Assembly (NCBI RefSeq): GCF_004364775.1
Contig: NZ_SOAL01000006.1
Coordinates: 124,001-188,000 of the forward strand
Origin: Comamonas sp. JUb58
Lineage (GTDB): Bacteria > Pseudomonadota > Gammaproteobacteria > Burkholderiales > Burkholderiaceae_C
Reading direction: 5' to 3'
Length of the DNA: 64,000 bases
The position numbers and the translations under genes are program-made. Under the pieces are notes generated by a model. That model searched no databases and had not been told where the DNA came from. It was given only the letters and a program-made list of their open reading frames with translations. Shown here piece by piece: positions 34,929 to 44,094 of the stretch. Within the stretch, counting starts at the first letter, position 1, and every line of letters starts with the position of its first letter.

Positions 34929-35867
34929 TTATCCCACATAGTGATTGCTCAGTAAAGAAGTGCGTGTGGCCTCGGACTGCAGCTGGTCCAGCCACCACTG
35001 CAAAGCCTTGCCCGGGTTGGTGCCGCGCCAGGCGTAGCGCAGCTTGATCTTGCGCGGTGGCCGCATCAATTCGCGCTCCACCAGCTGGCCGCTGCGCAGA
35101 TAGGGCATGGTCATGTTGTCGGGCAGAAAGCCGCCACCAATCCCGCGCAACTGCGCCTGGAGCTTGGCCTGCATGGTGTCCACCGTCAGCACATCCTGGC
35201 CGTTGATCACGCCGATGGTCTGGCCGTTTCCGCTGCGCGAGGAATCGGCGACCGCGATGATGCGGTGCTGGCGCAGCACCTCGTCGCTGATCGGTTGCAT
35301 CTCGTCGGCCAGGCGGTGGTGGGGTGCGACAACATAGCGGAAGGTGATCTCACCCAGGTCCAGCTGCTGCAGGCCTGCGACGTGCGATGCATCGACGGCA
35401 ATGCCAATGGCCAGATCGGCGCGGCCCGAGCTGAGGGCTTCCAGGGTGCCGGCCAGGATGGAGTCGGTGATCTTGAGCCGGGTGGGCGGTGCAATCGTGT
35501 AGAAGGCCTCGATCAGCTCCAGCAAGGTGGTGCGCGAGATGACGCCATCGACGGCAATGCGCAACTCCGGCTCCCAGCCGGTGGCCACGCGGCGCACGCG
35601 GTTGGCGACGGCATCCACTTCGGACAGCAGGCGTGCGCCCTCGCGCAACAGCTCCTGGCCGGCTTCGGTCGGCCTTGCCTGGCGTGCGCTGCGGTCAAAC
35701 AGCAGTACATCCAAGGCGTCTTCGACCTGGCGGATGCGGTAGGTGAGGGCGCTGGGCACCAGCCCCAGCTGGCGCGCTGCCGCGGCAAAGCTGCCGGAGT
35801 CAGCCACCAGCTGCAGCAAGGCCAGGGTATCGGGGGTCAGCACATCGCGATCACGCAACAAGGCCAT
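34929..35867 (-). CDS. LysR-family regulator divergent from pirin and DoxX genes
   Basis: A 312-residue LysR protein. The helix-turn-helix (about 14-70) reads TLALLQLVADSGSFAAAARQLGLVPSALTYRIRQVEDALDV, with the effector domain from about 96. Divergent arrangement with the pirin gene (start 36079, 211-base gap) suggests it controls the pirin-DoxX pair, a frequent neighbour set in beta-proteobacteria. The start at 35867 fits the usual short N-terminal lead into the DNA-binding helix. Confidence 0.87.
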   Translation of the reverse strand: MALLRDRDVLTPDTLALLQLVADSGSFAAAARQLGLVPSALTYRIRQVEDALDVLLFDRSARQARPTEAGQELLREGARLLSEVDAVANRVRRVATGWEPELRIAVDGVISRTTLLELIEAFYTIAPPTRLKITDSILAGTLEALSSGRADLAIGIAVDASHVAGLQQLDLGEITFRYVVAPHHRLADEMQPISDEVLRQHRIIAVADSSRSGNGQTIGVINGQDVLTVDTMQAKLQAQLRGIGGGFLPDNMTMPYLRSGQLVERELMRPPRKIKLRYAWRGTNPGKALQWWLDQLQSEATRTSLLSNHYVG

Positions 35868-36078
35868 TTTGACGGTTCTTTCCTACATGCGGCTCTGGGC
35901 AGATCGGTAAATCTTCGCTGCTGAGGCCGGCTTGATTTCGGCCTTGGAATAGGCCCATCAGATTTTTTGAATGATGCCATCAAAACCGCTGCCCCGCAGG
36001 CAGAAGCTGCGGTTTTACAGTCATGGACATGGTGATGAACAGCGCAATGGGCGCCGTTTGCCAGACAGGAGATCAAAA

Positions 36079-36780
36079 ATGTTGATGGTTCGTAAATCTG
36101 CTGATCGTGGCCATGCCGACCATGGCTGGCTGCGCTCCAACCACAGTTTCTCGTTTGCCGGCTACTACGACCCCCGCTTCATGGGCTGGGGCAATCTGCG
36201 TGTGATCAATGAAGACCGGGTGGCACCAGGCAAGGGCTTTGGCACCCATGGCCACCGTGACATGGAAATCATCAGCTATGTGCTGGAGGGCAACCTGGCC
36301 CACAAGGACAGCATGGGCCATATCGAAGGCCTGCCACCGGGTGATGTGCAGCGCATGAGCGCCGGCACCGGCGTGCAGCACAGCGAGTTCAACCATGCCA
36401 GCGGCCAGGAAACGCATTTTCTGCAGATCTGGATTGAGCCCGATCGCAAGGGCATTGCGCCCAGCTATGCACAAAAGACGTTTGCCGATGCGGACAAGCG
36501 CGGCCAACTGCGCCTGGTGGTGTCGCCCGATGGGGCAGAAGGCTCGCTGACGATGAATGCCGATGCGCGCATGTATGCCGGCTTGCTTGATGGCGATGAA
36601 GAGGCCAGCCTGCGCCTGTCGCCCGGACGCAAGTCCTATGTCTATGTGGTGCGGGGCGATGTGTCTGTGAATGACACGGCGCTGCACACCGGGGATGCTG
36701 CCTATCTGGACCAGGAGACATCGCTGCGCCTGGCGCAAGCCCGCGATGCCGAAGTGCTGGTATTTGATCTGGCTGCTTGA
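36079..36780 (+). CDS. Pirin-family protein (YhhW-like)
   Basis: A 233-residue bicupin of the pirin family. The ATG at 36079 follows AGGAG at 36067-36071. The N-terminal cupin has the metal site residues in GFGTHGHRDMEIISYVLEGNLAHKDSMGH, then the TGVQHSEFNHASGQETHFLQIW block conserved in pirins and YhhW. YhhW has quercetinase activity; in many bacteria pirins are regulated by LysR proteins and stress. A hairpin and the DoxX gene follow. Confidence 0.92.
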   Translation: MLMVRKSADRGHADHGWLRSNHSFSFAGYYDPRFMGWGNLRVINEDRVAPGKGFGTHGHRDMEIISYVLEGNLAHKDSMGHIEGLPPGDVQRMSAGTGVQHSEFNHASGQETHFLQIWIEPDRKGIAPSYAQKTFADADKRGQLRLVVSPDGAEGSLTMNADARMYAGLLDGDEEASLRLSPGRKSYVYVVRGDVSVNDTALHTGDAAYLDQETSLRLAQARDAEVLVFDLAA

Positions 36781-36788
36781 TGTTCACA

Positions 36789-36816
36789 GGGGCGCTGCCA
36801 TTGCGGACAGCGCCCC
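36789..36816 (+). terminator. Hairpin between the pirin and DoxX genes
   Basis: A 9-bp stem GGGGCGCTG / CAGCGCCCC (36789-36797 and 36808-36816) with a 10-base loop. No T-run follows, so it more likely shapes mRNA processing or attenuation between the two genes than full termination. Confidence 0.4.
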
Positions 36817-36861
36817 GTGTGCGGGTGTGAGTGGTGGTGGTGTTAATTCAAGGAGAAGAAA

Positions 36862-37272
36862 ATGAACGCTTTGCAAAATCCTCTGGCTCTGTTGGGCCGC
36901 ATTCTGATTGCCTGGTTCTTTATCATTCCGGGCTGGGGCAAGTTGACCGGCTTTGCCGGGGCCGTGGGCTATGCCCAATCCGCCGGCATGCCCATGCCCG
37001 AGGTGGGCGTGGCCGTTGGCCTGGCGATCGAGATTCTGGGTGGTCTGGCCTTGCTGCTGGGCTTTGGCACGCGCTATGCCGCCGCCATTCTGGCTATCTT
37101 TACCCTGGCCGCGACGATGATCTTCCATGCCTACTGGTCGGTTCCCGCCGAGGCCGTGATGGTGACCAAGCTGCTGTTCAACAAGAACATCGCCATCGTG
37201 GGCGGTCTGCTGGCCTTTGCCGCCTTTGGGGCCGGAGCCTGGAGCCTGGACGCCAAGCGCCACGCTGCTTGA
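36862..37272 (+). CDS. DoxX-family membrane protein
   Basis: A 136-residue membrane protein with four hydrophobic segments and the DoxX motif GRILIAWFFIIPGWGKLTGFAGAV at the N-terminus. GGLALLLGFGTRYAA and ATMIFHAYW further support the family. DoxX proteins are small inner-membrane proteins linked to thiosulfate:quinone oxidation or redox stress. AAGGAG lies upstream at about 36850. With pirin and LysR it forms a probable redox-responsive unit. Confidence 0.88.
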   Translation: MNALQNPLALLGRILIAWFFIIPGWGKLTGFAGAVGYAQSAGMPMPEVGVAVGLAIEILGGLALLLGFGTRYAAAILAIFTLAATMIFHAYWSVPAEAVMVTKLLFNKNIAIVGGLLAFAAFGAGAWSLDAKRHAA

Positions 37273-37310
37273 TCGTACGTAGCATGCCGAGCCGGGCAGT
37301 AGCCTAGCTG

Positions 37311-38075
37311 TCAGGGCTCGGTCTTGAGCGCCGTCTTGCGCAGGTCGTCATCGACAGCGCGGCGCTCGTCAAACACAAAGCAGCTGCCCTGGTAGCCGCT
37401 GCCATCGGTTTCTTCAAAGTACTTGAGGATGCCGCCTTCCAGCTGGTAGACATGCGTCAGGCCTTCTTCCTGCATCAGGATGGCGGCCTTTTCGCAGCGG
37501 ATGCCGCCGGTGCAGTAGCTCACTACGGTCTTGCCTTGCAAGTCGTCTCGGTGGGCTCGCAGCTGGTCTGGAAACTCGGTGAACTTGCGCAGCCGCCAGT
37601 CGATTGCACCGACAAAGGCGCCTTCGTCCACCTCGTAGTCATTGCGGGTGTCCAGGGTTACCACCGGGCGGCCCTGGTCATCATGGCCTTGCTGCAGCCA
37701 GCGCTGCAGATCGCGGGGGCTGACCGATGGCGCGCGGCCATTGGCAGGGCGGATGGCTGGGTGGTCCATGCGGATGATCTCGGGCTTGACCTTGACCAGC
37801 ATCTTGCGGAACGGCACCGTTTGCGACCAGCTCTCCTTGGGCTGCACGTCGGCAAAACGCGGGTCCTCGCGCAGCGCATCTACCCAGGCGTGTACCGCCT
37901 CGGCGGGGCCAGCCAGAAAGAAATTGATGCCTTCCTCGGCCAACAGCACCGTGCCCTTGAGCGCCAGATCGGCCGCGCGCTGGGCCAGCAGCTCGCGCAG
38001 CGCCTCACAGTCAGGCAGGCTGACAAACTTGTAGCAGGAGATGTTGAGAATCGAGGACACGGTGGTTTCTGGCAA
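37311..38075 (-). CDS. trhO: tRNA uridine(34) hydroxylase TrhO (YceA-like rhodanese)
   Basis: A 254-residue rhodanese-domain protein. Features are [39 protein letters not shown] and the active-site cysteine loop [12 protein letters not shown] (first Cys about residue 186). TrhO family members hydroxylate uridine 34 in tRNA with oxygen. There is no ATG near the front: the TTG at 38075 gives the family-length product, and GTG 38060 is the alternative. It runs convergently to the DoxX gene. Confidence 0.9.
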   Translation of the reverse strand: MPETTVSSILNISCYKFVSLPDCEALRELLAQRAADLALKGTVLLAEEGINFFLAGPAEAVHAWVDALREDPRFADVQPKESWSQTVPFRKMLVKVKPEIIRMDHPAIRPANGRAPSVSPRDLQRWLQQGHDDQGRPVVTLDTRNDYEVDEGAFVGAIDWRLRKFTEFPDQLRAHRDDLQGKTVVSYCTGGIRCEKAAILMQEEGLTHVYQLEGGILKYFEETDGSGYQGSCFVFDERRAVDDDLRKTALKTEP

Positions 38076-38183
38076 AGCTTCAGGGGATGAAATAGCCGCC
38101 TGTGCCGGAGTGCATGGCGGGCGGCTATTTTAGCCAGGGAAGCACGGGCCGCTGCTCAGGCCCTTGCGACAGCGCCCGAATCT

Positions 38184-39878
38184 CTAGATCGAATACTCGA
38201 TGCCGTCATCGCTGTGCGCGCGGTTCATCGCCTGCAAAAACTCGGCATCGGTGCGGTACATGCGCAGATGCGGGTTGTCCTGCAGCAGGCCGGCGCGTTT
38301 GAGGCGGGCTTCAACGGGCAGCTTCATGCCGACGATATGCAGCATGCCGCCGCGCTTGGCAGCCATGCGCTCCAGCCGCACAAAGGCTTCGACGCCGGTG
38401 ATGTCGATCTGGTTCATCGGCTGGGCCAGCAGGGCCAACTGCCGGTAGTGGGCATGCTGGGTCCAGACATTGGCGGCGCGCTCTTCCAGCGCGGCGGCCG
38501 AGGCAAAGTCCAGCTCCGAATCCATGCGCAATGCGAGCACATCCGGGGCCAGCGGTGGCAACTGCCAGAGATGGCGGTCGCGCAGGCTGCCATCCGGGTG
38601 CAGGCCGACTTCCACAATGCGCGGGTGCAGGCGGTTGTAGAGAAAGTAGCAGGAGCTGAGCAGGATGCCCGAGAGCACGCCCCAGTAGATGCGCGGCGCG
38701 GTCAGCAAGGTGATGCCAAAGGTGGCCATCGCAATGCAGCCTTCGATGCGGGAGATCTTGAACAAATAGAGCAGGGCGCGTGGCTTGACCAGGTTGGCCA
38801 CGGCCGTCATCACGATGGCCGCCAGCGCCGCCTGCGGCACATGGTAGAGCGCGGGGATGAACCACAACACCACGGCGACAACCAGCAGGATCGAGAAGAC
38901 ATTGGAATAACCGGTCTTGGCGCCGGCCAGCAGATTGACGGCCGAGCGCGAAAACGAGGCGCTGGTGGCAAAGCTGCCAAACAGGCCGGCACTCATCTTG
39001 GACAGGCCCTGGGCCACCAGCTCCTGGCTGCTGTCCCAGCGGGTGCCCGCCTGTTGGTGCTCGACCTGGGCGCTCGAAGCCGTCTCCAGTGCGCTGACCA
39101 GCGAGATCACCAACACCGGCATGACCAGCAGGCCAAACTGCGACCAGTCCAGCATGCCGGGCCAGACCAGGTGGGGCAGGCCGGTGGGCAGGTGGCCGAC
39201 CACGGCGCCGCCCTTGTCGGCAAAATCGGTGGCCCAGCTGATCAAGCCGGTGCAGCCAATGACAAAAACGGCCGAGGGAAAGGCCGGGCGCCACTTTTTG
39301 GCCACCACCAGCAGGGCAATGCTGGCCAGCCCGAGCAGGATGGAGCGCCAGTCGAACAGGCCCAGCGAGGGGTTGTCCCAGACAGTGGCCCAGTCGCTGC
39401 GCATGCCCAGCAAGCTGGGCAGCTGCGAGGCCAGAATCAGCAGCGCGGCAGCCTGGGTAAAGCCGGCCAGTACCGGCGAGGTCACCAGGTTCAGCAGCCA
39501 GCCGGCGCGCACCAGGCCCAGGCTCAATTGCACTAGGCCGGCCATGATGGCCATCCAGGCAGCCAGCACCACCCACTGGGCCGAGCCCGGCTCGGCCATG
39601 CCGGTCAGCGACGCGCCAATCAGCAAGGTGCTGAGGGCGGTGGGACCGACCCCCAGACGTGGCGAGGGGCTGAAGAGAATGGCCACGGCCGCCGGAATGA
39701 TCGAGGCATAGATACCGGTGATCAACGGCATGCCAGCCAGATGCGCATAGGCCACCCCCTGCGGAACCAGCATCAGCCCCACTGTCATCCCCGCCATGAA
39801 TTCGCCCCGCAACAGCTCTTTGGTCGGCTTGGGCCAGCGCAGGAAGGGGAAAATTCGGTAGATCAGGGAGGACTGCAT
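38184..39878 (-). CDS. SulP-family anion transporter with STAS domain
   Basis: A 564-residue SLC26/SulP transporter. The membrane part (about 20-420) has ten or more hydrophobic segments, with GEFMAGMTVGLMLVPQGVAYAHLAGMPLITGIYAS matching the SulP signature. The C-terminal STAS domain (about 440-550) includes ITGVEAFVRLERMAAKRGGMLHIVGM. ATG 39878 gives the family-like start; longer upstream frames exist on this GC-rich strand but have no support. It probably moves sulfate, bicarbonate or another small anion across the inner membrane. It stands alone, with no carbonic anhydrase nearby. Confidence 0.9.
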   Translation of the reverse strand: MQSSLIYRIFPFLRWPKPTKELLRGEFMAGMTVGLMLVPQGVAYAHLAGMPLITGIYASIIPAAVAILFSPSPRLGVGPTALSTLLIGASLTGMAEPGSAQWVVLAAWMAIMAGLVQLSLGLVRAGWLLNLVTSPVLAGFTQAAALLILASQLPSLLGMRSDWATVWDNPSLGLFDWRSILLGLASIALLVVAKKWRPAFPSAVFVIGCTGLISWATDFADKGGAVVGHLPTGLPHLVWPGMLDWSQFGLLVMPVLVISLVSALETASSAQVEHQQAGTRWDSSQELVAQGLSKMSAGLFGSFATSASFSRSAVNLLAGAKTGYSNVFSILLVVAVVLWFIPALYHVPQAALAAIVMTAVANLVKPRALLYLFKISRIEGCIAMATFGITLLTAPRIYWGVLSGILLSSCYFLYNRLHPRIVEVGLHPDGSLRDRHLWQLPPLAPDVLALRMDSELDFASAAALEERAANVWTQHAHYRQLALLAQPMNQIDITGVEAFVRLERMAAKRGGMLHIVGMKLPVEARLKRAGLLQDNPHLRMYRTDAEFLQAMNRAHSDDGIEYSI

Positions 39879-40124
39879 GCCAGCATTGTCGCTGCATCGA
39901 CCCAGGCTTGCAGCTCGGCGCTTGCGCAAGGGTGACTGCAGGGGTTGTGTAAAGCCTGGACTGTGAAGAATTGCCAAGGCCAGGTATCTTGCGGGTATAG
40001 CTTGCAGTTTCTTGTCGCAGAGCCTAGGCAACTGTGCGGGTCGCCGCCACAATGGTGAGCATTGCCAGCGCCATGCTGGCGTGGTCCAGCCCCTTTCCTG
40101 TGCCTGCCTTGGCTCCCGCTTCCC

Positions 40125-40562
40125 ATGCACTTGATCCGTCGCTCCTCCGTTGTCAAAACCCTCGCCATCGCTGCGCTGGCACTTGCCCTGCTGGGCGCTG
40201 GCCTGGCGGCGCTGTGGCAAGGCGGGGCGCTGCAGCAGGCCTGGCATTGGAGCCAGGGTGTGGGGCAGACGCTGGATGCCTCGGGCCAGCGCGCCAGCCA
40301 GGCGGTAGAGCGCGCTGCGCAGGCCAACCGCCGCCGTGCTGACGATGACGCCATCTCGTCGCAGGTGATGGATGCGCTGGCGGCCTCGCAAAACCAGGAT
40401 CTGCTGGCCCTGCAGGTGGAGACCTCGCATGCGATGGTCACCTTGCGCGGCACGGTCTCGTCCAGACCGCTGCTGGACCGTGCGGTGGCGATTGCGAACA
40501 GCGCGCCCGGGGTGCATGGCGTCTTCAGCCTGATCCAGGTGCGTGCGGATGCGCTGGGTTGA
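40125..40562 (+). CDS. BON-domain membrane-anchored or secreted protein
   Basis: A 145-residue protein with an N-terminal hydrophobic segment (about 12-32: TLAIAALALALLGAGLAAL) that acts as anchor or signal, followed by a BON domain (about 75-140) with DDAISSQVMDALAASQNQDLLALQVE and VTLRGTVSSRPLLDRAVAIANSAPGVHGV. BON domains bind membranes or phospholipids, as in OsmY. The ATG at 40125 has no clear ribosome-binding site; an in-frame ATG at 40062 would add a proline-rich extension. Confidence 0.78.
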   Translation: MHLIRRSSVVKTLAIAALALALLGAGLAALWQGGALQQAWHWSQGVGQTLDASGQRASQAVERAAQANRRRADDDAISSQVMDALAASQNQDLLALQVETSHAMVTLRGTVSSRPLLDRAVAIANSAPGVHGVFSLIQVRADALG

Positions 40563-40750
40563 GCGAGGCCATTCACGTGCTGCCGTCCCTGTCCCATCCA
40601 TGGCCTTAGTCCCCGTTTGCGCCGCAGCTAAGGCGCTTGGCCGCATAATGCCGCCCAACACCGAAGGTGCCGGTTTTGCATGCAGAGCCGGGCACTGCTC
40701 TTATTATTGGGCGGCCTCGGGCCTGCCTTTCTCTACCTCCCTTCGCCGCC

Positions 40751-41764
40751 ATGCACCAGCACGACCACTCCCATGACCACGACCATGGTCACTGCGACCA
40801 CGAGCACTGCCAGCACCACCATGCCCACGGCCCCAAGCATATTTATGTGTACTCGCCCTCGGGCGCGGTGCGCGACAAAAAGGCCTTCAAGCTGGCGGTA
40901 AAGCGCCTGGAAGCCATGGGCCACCAGGTGGAAGTGGACCAGGACGCGCTGGCTTCCAGCACCCGTTTCGCCGGTGATGACGAGACCCGTCTTGCAGCCA
41001 TTGACCGCGCCTGCCAAAGCGGTGCCGATGTGGCCATGATCAGCCGGGGCGGCTACGGGCTCTCGCGCCTGTTGCACCGCCTGGACTATGAACAGATCGC
41101 CAAGGCCGTGGCCTCGGGCACGCGCTTTGTCGGCCTGAGCGATTTCACCGCGTTCCAGCTGGCGCTCTACGCCAAGACCCGTGCTATGACCTGGGCCGGC
41201 CCTGCACTGGTGGGCGATTTTGGCGCCGAAGACGGCGTGGACGACATCATGCAGGACTGCTTTGAAGACCTGCTGAGCGGCGCGGGTGAAGGCGCGGGCT
41301 GGCGCCTGGCACCTGAAAAGGCCGGCACGGTGACGGGCGCTTCGGCCTCGGACGATGTCTACATTCCCAAGGCCACGCTCTGGGGCGGCAACCTGGCGAT
41401 GGTGGCCTCGCTGGTGGGCACGCCTTATCTGCCGAAGGTCAAGGGCGGGGTGCTGTTTATCGAGGACGTCGGCGAGACGCCCTACAAGATCGAACGCATG
41501 CTCACCACCCTGCTGCATGCCGGCGTGCTGGCCCAGCAAAAGGCCGTGGTGTTTGGCCAGTTCAGTGATTACCAGCTGAATGCGCATGACAAGGGCTTCA
41601 AGCTGGCCAGCGTGGTGCAGTGGCTGCGCACGCAGATCGAGGCTCCCGTGTTCACCAACCTGCCTTTTGGCCATGTGCCGACCAAGGTGCTGCTGCCGGT
41701 GGGCGCTCAGGTCTCGCTGAGCGTGGAAGGCCGGGATGCCTTGATTTATTGGGGCCATCAATAA
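40751..41764 (+). CDS. ldcA: LD-carboxypeptidase (LdcA) with a histidine-rich N-terminus
   Basis: A 337-residue S66-family peptidase that removes the terminal D-alanine from the cytosolic murein tetrapeptide. SRGGYGLSRLLHRLDYEQIA, FVGLSDFTAFQ, PKVKGGVLFIEDVGETPYKIERMLT and FGHVPTKVLLPVG match LdcA; the Ser, Glu and His of the catalytic triad are expected in these blocks. The first 28 residues are unusual: HQHDHSHDHDHGH is followed by CDHEHCQHHH, a metal-binding type of segment with 2 Cys. No ribosome-binding site is clear; the ATG at 40751 opens the His-rich part directly. Confidence 0.88.
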   Translation: MHQHDHSHDHDHGHCDHEHCQHHHAHGPKHIYVYSPSGAVRDKKAFKLAVKRLEAMGHQVEVDQDALASSTRFAGDDETRLAAIDRACQSGADVAMISRGGYGLSRLLHRLDYEQIAKAVASGTRFVGLSDFTAFQLALYAKTRAMTWAGPALVGDFGAEDGVDDIMQDCFEDLLSGAGEGAGWRLAPEKAGTVTGASASDDVYIPKATLWGGNLAMVASLVGTPYLPKVKGGVLFIEDVGETPYKIERMLTTLLHAGVLAQQKAVVFGQFSDYQLNAHDKGFKLASVVQWLRTQIEAPVFTNLPFGHVPTKVLLPVGAQVSLSVEGRDALIYWGHQ

Positions 41765-42007
41765 GTAACTGCGCCAGACCGTGTCTGGCGGATGGGCGCT
41801 TTGCCATGCTGCAAGCGGCCTGGAACCGGGGTTTGCCAGAACCCTGGCTTAGCCCGTCTGTTGGAATCTAAACAATTCGTAAGTTCTACCACGGGCTTGG
41901 ACTGGCCGCGAGGCCCGGTTTGCAGTGTAATATGCATGGTCGCTACTCATGCATAAGCTGGCGTTGCTCCTGGGGAGGAGGTAGCACCAGCAGTAACAAG
42001 AAAATCC

Positions 42008-42913
42008 ATGACAACTGTCGCCACCGTGGTATTCATCGATATCTCGGGCAGTACCGCATTGTTCGAAACCTTGGGCAATGAACGTGCTGCACGAGCAGTC
42101 GCGGGCATGACGGATGCTTTCAAGCAAGTCGTTGTTCAAGCGGGGGGCCGGGTGGTCAAAACCCTGGGCGATGGGGTGCTGGCCATTTTCAACAGCAGTG
42201 CGCTGGCCGTGAGCGCCATGACCATGCTGATGCGCCGCCACTACGGGCAATGGGATTCCCTGCCTGCCTCACAAAAATTCCATGTACGTGTCGGCATGAG
42301 CACCGGTGAAGTGGTGCTGATGGAGGGCGATTGCTATGGCGACTCGGTCAACATGGCTGCGCGCCTCTGCGAAAAGGCCGGTCACCGCGAGATCTGGGCC
42401 GCCTCGTCAACGATGGAGTCTGGCGCACGTGCGGACACGGTATTTGTGCCCATGGGCTGGATGGATGTGCGTGGCAAGGCCGAGCAGCAAATGCTCTACC
42501 AGGTGCAATGGATTGAGCCCGAAGCCCAGGACATCGTGACCGCCTATGACTCCGTCTTGCCGATGAAGCCCGAGGCGGTGGTGCAGATGCGCCTGCGGCT
42601 GGCATCCGGCGGGGTGGAGCGCTTTTTCAGCACACAGGAGATGCCGCTGTTTGTGGGCCGCTCCTCCGATTCCGAATGGGTCGTGCTGGACCGACGTGTT
42701 TCCCGCCAGCATGGCCGCATCGACTGGCGCAGTGGCAATGTGATCTACACCGACCTGAGTCGCTATGGCACCTGGGTGAGCTTTGGTGCCAACCCCGCGA
42801 CCGCCGTGCGCCGTGAATCGGTGCAACTGCATGGCGTGGGCGTGATGTACTTTGGCGTATCGCCCGAAGACCCGACGGCGCCGAGCACGGCGTTTTCGGT
42901 GACGCCGGTCTAG
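42008..42913 (+). CDS. Class III adenylate/guanylate cyclase fused to an FHA domain
   Basis: A 301-residue cytosolic protein. The N-terminal cyclase domain (about 1-165) keeps the catalytic residues: metal Asp11 in VFIDISGST, Lys51 and metal Asp55 in VVKTLGDGVLAIF, and N115/R119 in GDSVNMAARLCEKA, so it is probably active. The C-terminal FHA domain (about 205-290) has the phosphothreonine-binding features PLFVGRSSDSEWVVLDRRVSRQHGRI. The gap upstream has GGGGAGGAGG near 41972, about 26 bases before the ATG, which is too far for a ribosome-binding site. A role in cyclic-nucleotide signalling linked to Ser/Thr kinases is inferred. Confidence 0.88.
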   Translation: MTTVATVVFIDISGSTALFETLGNERAARAVAGMTDAFKQVVVQAGGRVVKTLGDGVLAIFNSSALAVSAMTMLMRRHYGQWDSLPASQKFHVRVGMSTGEVVLMEGDCYGDSVNMAARLCEKAGHREIWAASSTMESGARADTVFVPMGWMDVRGKAEQQMLYQVQWIEPEAQDIVTAYDSVLPMKPEAVVQMRLRLASGGVERFFSTQEMPLFVGRSSDSEWVVLDRRVSRQHGRIDWRSGNVIYTDLSRYGTWVSFGANPATAVRRESVQLHGVGVMYFGVSPEDPTAPSTAFSVTPV

Positions 42914-42968
42914 GCACGCATGGCAGGCCCGGCATGCATGCGCCGAGCCAGCTTCAATAATTTTCAAC

Positions 42969-43298
42969 TTATGGCGTTTGCAGCGCTGCCAGTGCGGTGT
43001 TGATACTGGCCGCATCGGTTGGGCGCACCACACGGGCCACTTCCTGGCCATCGCGCAGCATCACCAGGGTTGGCCATAGCTTGATGCGGTAGCTGCGGCC
43101 CAATGGCTTACCAGGGCCATCTTCCACTTTCAGATGCTGGATATCGGCGCGCGGGCCCAGCGCTTGCTCGATGAGGCCTTGTGCGCCCAGGCAATGCGGA
43201 CACCAGGGCGTGCCAAATTCCAGAACAGTCAAACCGGGCTGGGTATCGATGTCTGAGCGCTGGGGCTCCTGGCTGAGGTGCTGTGCCGAGTAGGTCAA
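42969..43298 (-). CDS. Thioredoxin-family protein (CPHC)
   Basis: A 109-residue thioredoxin fold with redox motif PWCPHC (Cys33 and Cys36) and the cis-proline segment KLWPTLVML. It is short, has no signal peptide and should be cytosolic. The start is TTG at 43298, supported by GGAG 7 bases upstream on the minus strand; no ATG lies near the fold start. It is probably a reductant or thiol carrier. MobA and MoaA genes follow upstream in the same direction but as separate units. Confidence 0.85.
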   Translation of the reverse strand: MTYSAQHLSQEPQRSDIDTQPGLTVLEFGTPWCPHCLGAQGLIEQALGPRADIQHLKVEDGPGKPLGRSYRIKLWPTLVMLRDGQEVARVVRPTDAASINTALAALQTP

Positions 43299-43371
43299 AA
43301 GGCGGCTCCAAGGTGGGAATGCTGATCTAATCCGTTATAGCACTGGCACAGCCAGCGTTCGTCAGCGCCAG

Positions 43372-44025
43372 TCACTTGTGCGGCGCTGTCATGTCCTGCA
43401 GCCGGGCCAGCTCCTCGGGCGTATTGGCGTTGTAAAAGGCCTGGGCATCGTCAAACTGCACCCGGCACTGGCCATGCTGTGCCGCCCACTGCCGCAGTTT
43501 GCGCCCGCCGCCAGCCACAAATTGGCGCACGCTATCCGTCAGGTTGGCATGGATCAGGCAGAAGGTGGGTTGCAAAATCGGGCGGTCGCTGCCGGGCTCC
43601 TCAGGCGGGGTGCAGGCCATCGCAATGGGGCAATCTTGGGCGGCCGCTGCCTGCGCTAGGCGCTGGGCCAGGTCTTGCGGGAAGTGCGGCGTATCGCAGG
43701 CTACCGTCAACAGCCAGGGCGTTTGGCAGGCCGCCAAGCCGGCGGCAAAACCTGCCAGCGGGCCTGCATAGGCTTCGGTGTCCGGCAAACTCAGGTCTGC
43801 CACCACGGGGTAGCCCAGCGCGCGGTAGGCATCCAGATGGCGGTTGGCATTGATGAACACGGGCCCCACCTGCGGCTGCAGCCTTTGGGCGCAGTGCCAT
43901 GCCAGCGGCTGGCCGCCCAGCAGTTGCAGCCCTTTGTCAACACCGCCCATGCGCGTGCCCTGGCCGCCCGCCAGTACCAGGCCGGTGATGTGTTCAGGGG
44001 GAATGGCGGGTGAGGAAGAGGGCAT
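43372..44025 (-). CDS. mobA: Molybdenum cofactor guanylyltransferase MobA
   Basis: A 217-residue nucleotidyltransferase. LVLAGGQGTRMGGVDKGLQLL (about 15-35) is the MobA nucleotide motif, with GYPVVADLSLPDTEAYAGPLAGFAAGL and VACDTPHFP (metal-binding Asp) following. It transfers GMP from GTP to molybdopterin to make the bis-MGD cofactor. ATG 44025 was chosen over a longer frame to 44073, since MobA starts close to the nucleotide motif. The moaA gene lies directly upstream on the same strand (69 bases). Confidence 0.93.
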   Translation of the reverse strand: MPSSSPAIPPEHITGLVLAGGQGTRMGGVDKGLQLLGGQPLAWHCAQRLQPQVGPVFINANRHLDAYRALGYPVVADLSLPDTEAYAGPLAGFAAGLAACQTPWLLTVACDTPHFPQDLAQRLAQAAAAQDCPIAMACTPPEEPGSDRPILQPTFCLIHANLTDSVRQFVAGGGRKLRQWAAQHGQCRVQFDDAQAFYNANTPEELARLQDMTAPHK

Positions 44026-44094
44026 GGTCGGTAAAGGCAGCAGGGTTTCAGACCCTCTGATTGTGGCAGCCATCAGCAGAGGGCGATGCCGCTG

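Noticed and set aside
39879-40661. Upstream extension of the SulP transporter frame
   Set aside because: The extension has no transporter-like sequence and overlaps the BON gene on the other strand; the family start is at 39878.
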